In this document: piece by piece, positions 57,949 through 64,000 of the stretch
How the letters are laid out: each line of letters opens with the position of its first letter
How positions within the stretch are numbered: the stretch's first letter is position 1
Assembly: GCA_963930645.1 (NCBI GenBank)
Contig: OZ005662.1
Location: forward strand, 101,850,436 to 101,914,435
Source: Salticus scenicus
Lineage: Eukaryota > Arthropoda > Arachnida > Araneae > Salticidae
Direction of reading: 5' to 3'
Length of the DNA stretch: 64,000 nt
Position numbers and translations under genes: made by a program
The notes under the pieces: model-generated
Told to the model about the DNA's origin: nothing
The model's database searches: none
Seen by the model: the letters and a program-made list of their open reading frames with translations, nothing else

Positions 57949-58308
57949 GACCGCGGTACTCCAGGCGGTAAATCACCGAGCTCGTTATTGGAAGATTTCG
58001 GGCTCGGTTCTCAAGCCGGCCAAAGACAACACCCCCCTACCGGGTGTTGCCAAAGACCGTCTTGTATACTAATGGTGGCTGGTGCACGTAAAATATGTCG
58101 TGGCCGCAATATCCTCCATGTTCCCATCAAAATTATGCCTCTGGGGGCCACCGAAGCGGGGTAGCCATCCCCTTCGTATAGTACCAAAACTGTGGTGGCA
58201 TGTCTCCGGAACATCCGTACGGGTGCGTCCCAGACCGTCGCCAATTATCCATAGAGCAGGAATGGTGCGACGTCAAACACAACCTACCTAATTATCTACC
58301 TACCTACA
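57949..58308 (+). repeat. tRNA-related SINE, full-length copy 1
   Basis: Starts CCGGACCGCGGTACTCCAGG with a GGCGGTAAATCACCGAG box-A-like region and a GGGCTCGGTTCTCAAGCC box-B-like region, then a central body (AATGGTGGCTGGTGCACG, GTCGTGGCCGCAATATCCTC) and a 3' part (CATGTCTCCGGAACATCC, GGTGCGTCCCAGACCGTCGC, GCGACGTCAAACACAACC) ending in a (CTAC)n tail. SINEs are RNA-polymerase-III transcribed and copied by a partner LINE. It contains an extra ACACCCCCCTACCGGGTGTT hairpin absent from copy 2. Frames on both strands are spurious. Confidence 0.75.
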
Positions 58309-58402
58309 ACCACGAATCCTATTTTAATTTTCCCGGATAAGAAAATTAATTTTCTTAGAAAAAAGGTTGATATTTATTTTCTTCCTTTTTTACATCCATG
58401 GT

Positions 58403-58735
58403 TTCGGGCCGCGATACTCTAGTCGGTAAAGCACCGAGCACGTAATTGGAAGATTGCCGATTCGATACTTGAACCGGCCAAGGACCGTCGGGTACACTAA
58501 TGGTGGCTGGTGTGCATAAAATCTGTCGTGGCCGCAAAGTCCTCCATATTCTTATCCACACTATACCTCTGGGAATCACCAAAGCGGGGGGAGGATCCCC
58601 TCCGTGAAGGATCAAACTTGTGATGACATGCCTCCGGAACATCTCTAGGGGTGCGTCCCAGACCGACGCTAATTACCCATAGCGTAGTACTAGTACGACG
58701 TTAAATCCAACCTACCTACCTACATACGTACAGCC
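58403..58735 (+). repeat. tRNA-related SINE, full-length copy 2
   Basis: Same order as copy 1: CGGGCCGCGATACTCTAGTC, GGTAAAGCACCGAGCACG, TGCCGATTCGATACTTGAACC (closer to a tRNA B box than copy 1), TGGTGGCTGGTGTGCATAAA, CATGCCTCCGGAACATCTCT, GGGTGCGTCCCAGACCG and an ACCTACCTACCTACATAC tail. Both copies lie in the same orientation ~95 bp apart. Two 3' fragments of the family are at 40370-40667. Confidence 0.8.
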
Positions 58736-59094
58736 ATGGATAATATATTTTCCTGTGTAAAATGACTTCATGACAGAAGAACAACGGCACTGGGAGAAAC
58801 TTTTTTCAAAATGGCATATAGAGTACCTTCATAAACTTGTCGTTTTTAGTTAATAATGCTTTTAATTAAAATGATAGAAATTTCTAAGCAGCTGAAATGT
58901 CTTCCTTGGAGTATTGGGAACATATTGATACCTCTCATGACGCGAAGAACCCTGCCCTCCGCTAGAAGATGCTGTCGCAGACAAAAAAATTTGACGCCAG
59001 TAACAGTTACTTTTTTTTAATATATAGAGAAATCCTATGGACGATTAAGAAATTTTTTTAATTAGCCACAATGACGGTCAGTGACATCACACTT

Positions 59095-60475
59095 CGCTTG
59101 CGTATACCTTCTGTATATATAAGAAGAAAGCATAAGATTTGAAAAAACTTTTGGTTTTCGGTTTTCGATGAATTTACAGACTGAGATTTCCTTGCATTTG
59201 AATTAACTGAAATTGACTACTTATTTTTAAAAAGTGGAGCTATTACTATCTTCTGCATCTATCAAAGAAAAAATTGCGATTTTCTGTTTTCGCTGAATTT
59301 ACGTGTTTTGAGATTTCCCTGCGTTTCAATTAACTGAAATTGACTACTTATTTTGAAAAAAGGGGATTTATTACTAGCTTCTACATGTATATGAAGAAAG
59401 TAGAAGATACAGAAAAATTTCGATTTCCGGTTTTCAATGAATTTACACGTTTTGAGAATTCCTGTCATTTTTATTAACTGAAACTGACTACTTATTTTTT
59501 AAAAAGTTGGTTTATTATTCTATCCTCTGCATAGATAAGAAAAAAGCATAAGATTCAGAAAATTTTTAAATTTTCGGTTTTCGATGAATTTACACTTTTG
59601 AGATTTCCTTGCATTTTTATTAACTGAAACTGACAACTTATTTTTAAAAAAGTGGATTTATTATTCTATCCTCTGCATATATAAGAAAAAAGCATAAGAT
59701 TCAGAAAAATTTTAAATTTTCGGTTTTCGATCAATTTACACGTTTTGAGATTTCCTTGCATTTTTATTAACTGAAATTGAGTACTTATTTTTAAAAAGTG
59801 GAGCTATTACTATCTTCTGCATCTATCAAAGAAAAAATTGCGATTTTCTGTTTTCGCTGAATTTACGTGTTTTGAGATTTCCCTGCGTTTCAATTAACTG
59901 AAATTGACTACTTATTTTGAAAAAAGGGGATTTATTACTAGCTTCTACATGTATATGAAGAAAGTAGAAGATACAGAAAAATTTCGATTTCCGGTTTTCA
60001 ATGAATTTACACGTTTTGAGAATTCCTGTCATTTTTATTAACTGAAACTGACTACTTATTTTTAAAAAGTTGGTTTATTATTCTATCCTCTGCATAGATA
60101 AGAAAAAAGCATAAGATTCAGAAAATTTTTAAATTTTCGGTTTTCGATGAATTTACACTTTTGAGATTTCCTTGCATTTTTATTAACTGAAACTGACAAC
60201 TTATTTTTAAAAAAGTGGATTTATTATTCTATCCTCTGCATATATAAGAAAAAAGCATAAGATTCAGAAAAATTTTAAATTTTCGGTTTTCGATCAATTT
60301 ACACGTTTTGAGATTTCCTTGCATTTTTATTAACTGAAATTGAGTACTTATTTTTTAAAAAGTGGATTTATTATTCTGTCTTCTGCATATATATAAAAAG
60401 AAAGTATAAGATGCAGAAAAAGTTTAGATTTTCGGTTTTCGATGAAGTTACACGTTTTGAGATTTCCTAAATTTA
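59095..60475. repeat. ~122-bp tandem array (about 11 units) with a recent 564-bp duplication
   Basis: Same unit as 37490-38115 (GATTTTCGGTTTTCGATGAA, TTACACGTTTTGAGATTTCC, TATTAACTGAAACTGAC.ACT, TTATTTTTAAAAAGT). Within it a ~564-bp block of four to five units (~59225-59788) is repeated almost exactly at ~59789-60352; identical 68-codon frames at 59262-59468 and 59826-60032 reflect this. The units themselves are more diverged than the two blocks. Confidence 0.9.
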
Positions 60476-61316
60476 GAAAATACCTGCCTTTTTGCGTTCG
60501 AACACTGTACTTTATGAACCATTGAACTCAATTTAAACCGAACTTGATATTTGGTTGGACCTTGGTTTGAGTTAGTGCCGATCAGCTTTTGGGTTATATC
60601 ACCGAACATTGCGATTACCTCTCATTTCAGAAAAAGCTCAGCATTTACAGCTACAGCATACCATACTTAGTAAAATATATTAAATAAAACATTGCTGATT
60701 CACTTTGAATATACACTAACCAATTGCCTCACTTTTCTGGACTCGAGGTACATGTCATCAGGTCAAAACTGGATATCAAAACTAAATTTTTGGCTGAATA
60801 CAATATTTCTGATTGTAGATATATATTTATAGATTTTCTGAGATATATTAGATGATATAACAATAAATATATATGATTTTTTTTCGATATAACTATAATA
60901 GCAGGCTTCGGTAATAGCTAGCTATATTTAAATGAATTTATTTATTTTTTAATGAATCACAATTTTTTTTTTTTTTTTTTTTTTAATATATGTATATATA
61001 TCACTTTATAAATAAAAACTAAAAAGAAAATTCCATTGAAATCACCCTGAACCTCGTTTCGGGTAACCTCTACCAACGGCATCGTTACTCCCCCCCCCCC
61101 CCTCCCTTCGCGTTGTATCGGATTCAGATTTCCACTGCGCATGCAGAATCGTCTTTTCTGGACATTTCAATTTGGATATTTATCGGTTTACAAGTTGATC
61201 TGCTATTACAATTTAAAAATGGCTTTATCTCAGCATCCATTGAACATTTTAGTTATGGCACCATGTAATTTATAGCACTCGCACTGTTTACTATATCACC
61301 ATATGATTAATAATAT
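60476..61316. repeat. Tail of the composite repeat, then AT-rich sequence
   Basis: 60480-60710 matches 38120-38360 (AACACTGTACTTTATGAACC, CTTGATATTTGGTTGGACCT, GGTTATATCACCGAACAT). From 60800 onward the sequence is AT-rich with poly-T (60963-60984) and a C-run (61090-61102). No gene is supported. Confidence 0.65.
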
Positions 61317-61551
61317 AACTAGTATGTTGTGGCCACCACAAGACTTTCTTCTATATTTTCCTATACAAATTCACTGACTAAAAATGATTTATTTAAATTA
61401 TTATTTAAAAAAAATTATCTTCCATGATAATGCAGACGATTTCTATATCAGAAAAGTAGTATAACAGTAAATATCCAAAAAAAAGTCTATTTTATTCTCA
61501 ATAATAATAATAATAATAATTACGATTTTTTTTTTCAAAGTTTTTTTTCTT

Positions 61552-61592
<41 letters not shown>

Positions 61593-62291
61593 GATAACTT
61601 TGTTTTACATTATCACAGATCTATAGTTCAACCATTCGTTTTAAAGGTATTGACGAGACCTTCCGAAAGATACCCATCTTGAAAATTTACTCCGCCCGGG
61701 GGAGGGCGACGCCCCCACATGCACAATTTTTCCCCCTAGTTAACAACTACTTTCATCAATAATTCATATTAATTTTACAATCAAAAGTTAAAAATAACTC
61801 TCATTATGTACATTTATACGAAATTTTGTCCTATACTGCCATGTTAAAAATTTAGAAAAAATGCTATCACAGCGCCACCTATTGGGCGATTGATCCCTAA
61901 ATCTAATCAGCACCAGTTTATGTCAGAGTCCAACTAAATACCAAGATTGGTTAAATTTCGTTCATTGGTTCGTGAGATACAGCCTCCAAAAATTTGTGAT
62001 ACACACACACACACACAGACATTTTCTAAAAACTATCAAATCATGTTCAGCACATCCCAAAACGAGTAAATCCATCGAAAACCGGAGTTCGAAAAATTTC
62101 ACGAATCCAATACTTTCTCTATATTACATATAGAAGAAAGTCCCCCCCCCCCCCGGGAGGGATAAATTTTCAAGATGGGTATCTTTCGAAAGGTCTCGCA
62201 ATACCTTTAAAACGAATGGTTGAATTGTAGATCTATGATAATTCAAAACAAAGTTATCGATTTTTTTTTGTTGTTGTTGTTACTTTTAACG

Positions 62292-62324
<33 letters not shown>

Positions 62325-62543
62325 TTTGAAAAAAAAAAAAAAAAAAAATCGCAATTTTTATTTATTTATTTATTTATTTATTTTATTGAGAATTAAATGG
62401 AACTACTTCTCTAATATGGAAATCGTCTGCATTATCATGGAAGAAAATTTTTTTAATAAAAATTTTAATAAATTATTTTTACTGAGGGAATTTGTATAGG
62501 AAAATATAGAAGAAAGTCATGTGGTGGCCACAACATACTAGTT
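61317..62543. mobile_element. ~1.23-kb element with ~80-bp terminal inverted repeats
   Basis: Ends AACTAGTATGTTGTGGCCAC and the inverse GTGGCCACAACATACTAGTT pair for ~80 bp, through GACTTTCTTCTATATTTTCC. A second inverted pair lies inside (61545-61700 with 62150-62285, including GTATTGACGAGACCTTCCGA and AAGATGGGTATCTTTCGAAA). The middle (61700-62140) holds the piggyBac-free empty site near 61790, the CACACACACAGACATTTTC run, the terminal module and the TACTTTCTCTATATTACATA hairpin. No coding sequence. Poly-A tracts at 61560-61590 and 62290-62348. Confidence 0.8.
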
Positions 62544-63006
62544 TAGTTAAATTAATAATATCAGACTTCAAGTATAATTATAAAGTATATTTTCTTTGAA
62601 AAAATTTCACTGTTACGTAATTCGCCGGTATAACTAAAGAAAGCCTGAACCGGGCTGAAAATAGTATAAAGTACTTGGTCGGATCGAGCTACTCTATTAA
62701 AATACATATAAATAGATTAGAATAAATTAGGAAAGTTATTTGATGTCATGTGAAAATGGAAAAAAAAAAAAAAAAAAAAGAAATAAAAAAAGAAACACAA
62801 AAATAAAAAAAAGAAAGAAAGAATCAAAACAAAACAAAGCTTCGATGAAACCGCAATAAGGACGTGGCTGATTTTTGATTTATTCTTCCAAAAAGTCAAT
62901 GATTCGTCAGTGAATCTGTCAATCTTCTCCACCTCCTGTCAAAACCACGTGGGACACTTTTTATCTGTTTTCAGCCGGCATCGGAATTTTTTTTAAGTGA
63001 AGAGGG
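62544..63006. mobile_element. Sequence ending in a Harbinger-like GGGCCC terminus
   Basis: AT-rich and A-rich (62759-62825) DNA that ends TTAAGTGAAGAGGGCCC at ~63008, the inverse of the GGGCCCTCTTCACTTA end seen at 43584 and 3731. The matching left end was not found. The minus-strand frame at 62717-62932 is a homopolymer artefact. Confidence 0.4.
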
Positions 63007-63795
63007 CCCAGGAGAAAATTTGAGGGGATTTGTGCCCAGAAAACAAAAGAAAATCCATAAAAACAATCTGTTTCTGTTTCTTTTCTTTTTTTTAATTATT
63101 CGCAATATTTCTTTTATTTTTTACATATTCCAGCTTCCAGTTTCTCATTTTCTTACCAAAACACCCCAAATAATAAAAATTATGCAGTGAAATTTTTTCA
63201 AAATGTTGGTGAGTGGAGTAAAATCTCAAAGCCTTCGCAAGAAAGTTTGACTGATTCACTCTTCGACGTGATGTTTGCTTTCAGTAATTCCCACCTTAAA
63301 TGTTTTGGGCAGTAAAACATGAACAGTAAAATATCCTCCTTTGACACGTGTTAAAGATTACCACGCAAAATCACCACCGTCAAGAACACCGAAGTTCACT
63401 CTCTTATCGCAAAACTTGTACTAAAGGTAGACAATGACTAACGACTACAAGAAAAATAACCTTTAACATGTGTCAAAGCAAGAGATTTTACTGTTCATGA
63501 TTTACTGCCCAAAACATTTAACGTGGGAGTTATTGAAAGCAAACGTCGTACAGTGAATCAGTCAAACTTTCTTGCGGGGGCTTTGAAACTTTACTCCACT
63601 CACCAACATTTTGAAAAAAAATTTCATTGTATAATTTTTATTATTTTGGGTATTTTGGTAAGAAAATGGCAAACGGGAAGCTGGAATATGTAAAAAAATA
63701 AGAGAAATATTGCGAAAAAGAAAAAGAAACAGAAACCGATTGTTTTTATTGATTTTCTTTTGTTTTCTGAGCACAAAGCCCCTCAAATTTCCTCC
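63007..63795. mobile_element. ~790-bp foldback element
   Basis: Left arm ~63010-63362 (GGAGAAAATTTGAGGGGATT, AACAATCTGTTTCTGTTTCT, CCAGCTTCCAGTTTCTC, GTTTTGGGCAGTAAAACATG) and right arm ~63445-63795 are inverse copies around an unpaired ~85-bp centre. The right end (AAATTTCCTCC) abuts TTACTACAAATG, the same point at which the related locus at 43583 carries a Harbinger-like MITE. No coding content; the 74-codon frame lies within one arm. Confidence 0.8.
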
Positions 63796-64000
63796 TTACT
63801 ACAAATGTTCGTGTTTTAGAACTTTCTACCTCTGTAGCTCTTTAGGTCAGAAGACATTTAACGTTTAAAATAATCATCGGTCCTTCCCAAATCAAACTGA
63901 TGGATATAAAATTACCAAACAATGATAAAAATGAGGGAGGGGGGTGTATCTAGAAAACGGTGGGTGATTGGGCAAAATGGTGGTCATATTCGGATTCAGG
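63796..64000. repeat. Dispersed repeat, inverted copy of 43378-43583
   Basis: Starts TTACTACAAATGTTCGTGTT and runs to the window edge; boxes CAGAAGACATTTAACG, AATCAAACTGATGGATATAA and GTATCTAGAAAACGGTGGGT match the other copy in reverse. It probably continues outside the window. Confidence 0.85.

Larger units (their letters stand above)
57613..59018. mobile_element. ~1.4-kb insertion carrying two SINE copies
   Basis: Defined by comparison with the uninterrupted copy at 37370-37395. It begins with GC-rich palindromic blocks (GGGGGCTCTGCCCCC; GAGGGAGGCTTCGCCTCCCC) and contains SINEs at 57949-58308 and 58403-58735, an AT-rich segment and a short GC-richer end (58940-58985). I could not find inverted termini or a target duplication, so the element type is unknown. 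Confidence 0.5.

Noticed and set aside
58011..58642. Arg/Pro-rich frames on both strands
   Set aside because: They translate the SINE copies; frames differ between copies and there is no conservation.
59262..60032. Two identical 68-aa proteins
   Set aside because: They come from the duplicated 564-bp block of a 122-bp satellite; other units do not keep the frame.

Overview
This is eukaryotic, AT-rich intergenic DNA, most likely from an arthropod and plausibly a chelicerate such as a spider. The organism call is an inference from the transposon types (a mariner-type transposase with the arthropod-style helix-turn-helix, piggyBac, Ty3/Gypsy, a tRNA-related SINE, foldback elements) and from the long A/T homopolymers and (CA)n/(TA)n microsatellites. 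I see no intact host gene, no rRNA or intact tRNA gene, no CRISPR array and nothing prokaryotic. Almost all open frames in the window are translations of tandem repeats, homopolymers or decayed transposons.

Layout. 1-7,000: small inverted-repeat elements (496-968, 2112-2315, 3731-4160, 4630-4930), the last two inserted into a ~175-bp tandem array. 7,012-7,801: a head-to-head mariner-like foldback element that carries two copies of a transposase start. 8,000-15,000: AT-rich unique DNA and a ~1.97-kb tandem duplication (10,290-14,250). 15,185-20,520: transposon relics, namely a TTAA-flanked MITE, an LTR and pol remnant of a Ty3/Gypsy element, two mariner transposase C-terminal remnants and a long-TIR foldback element. 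21,250-23,420: satellite and MITE. 25,580-25,767: a large palindrome built on a tRNA-like 3' half. 26,600-30,920: consecutive degenerate tandem arrays. 32,700-43,304: two Helitron-like 3' ends, the second closing a ~4.8-kb repeat-filled element that itself holds a TTAA-flanked piggyBac-type insertion.

43,300-64,000: nested repeats. A Foldback (FB)-like structure at 46,545-50,265 has arms made of ~510-bp tandem units around a centre with a small zinc-binding relic gene. A structurally complete but coding-dead piggyBac element lies at 53,226-55,672. A composite repeat split by a ~1.4-kb insertion with two SINE copies spans 57,050-60,790. A ~1.2-kb long-TIR element lies at 61,317-62,543 and a ~790-bp foldback at 63,007-63,795.

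The most informative result is that the window contains its own controls. For both piggyBac-type insertions an un-inserted paralogous repeat copy with a single TTAA is present nearby (about 61,790 and about 39,310), which fixes their boundaries. The most unusual signals are the CpG-rich 44-bp hairpin satellite inside one end of the piggyBac element, and a terminal sequence module shared by many otherwise different repeats. I did not find a convincing new functional gene system.
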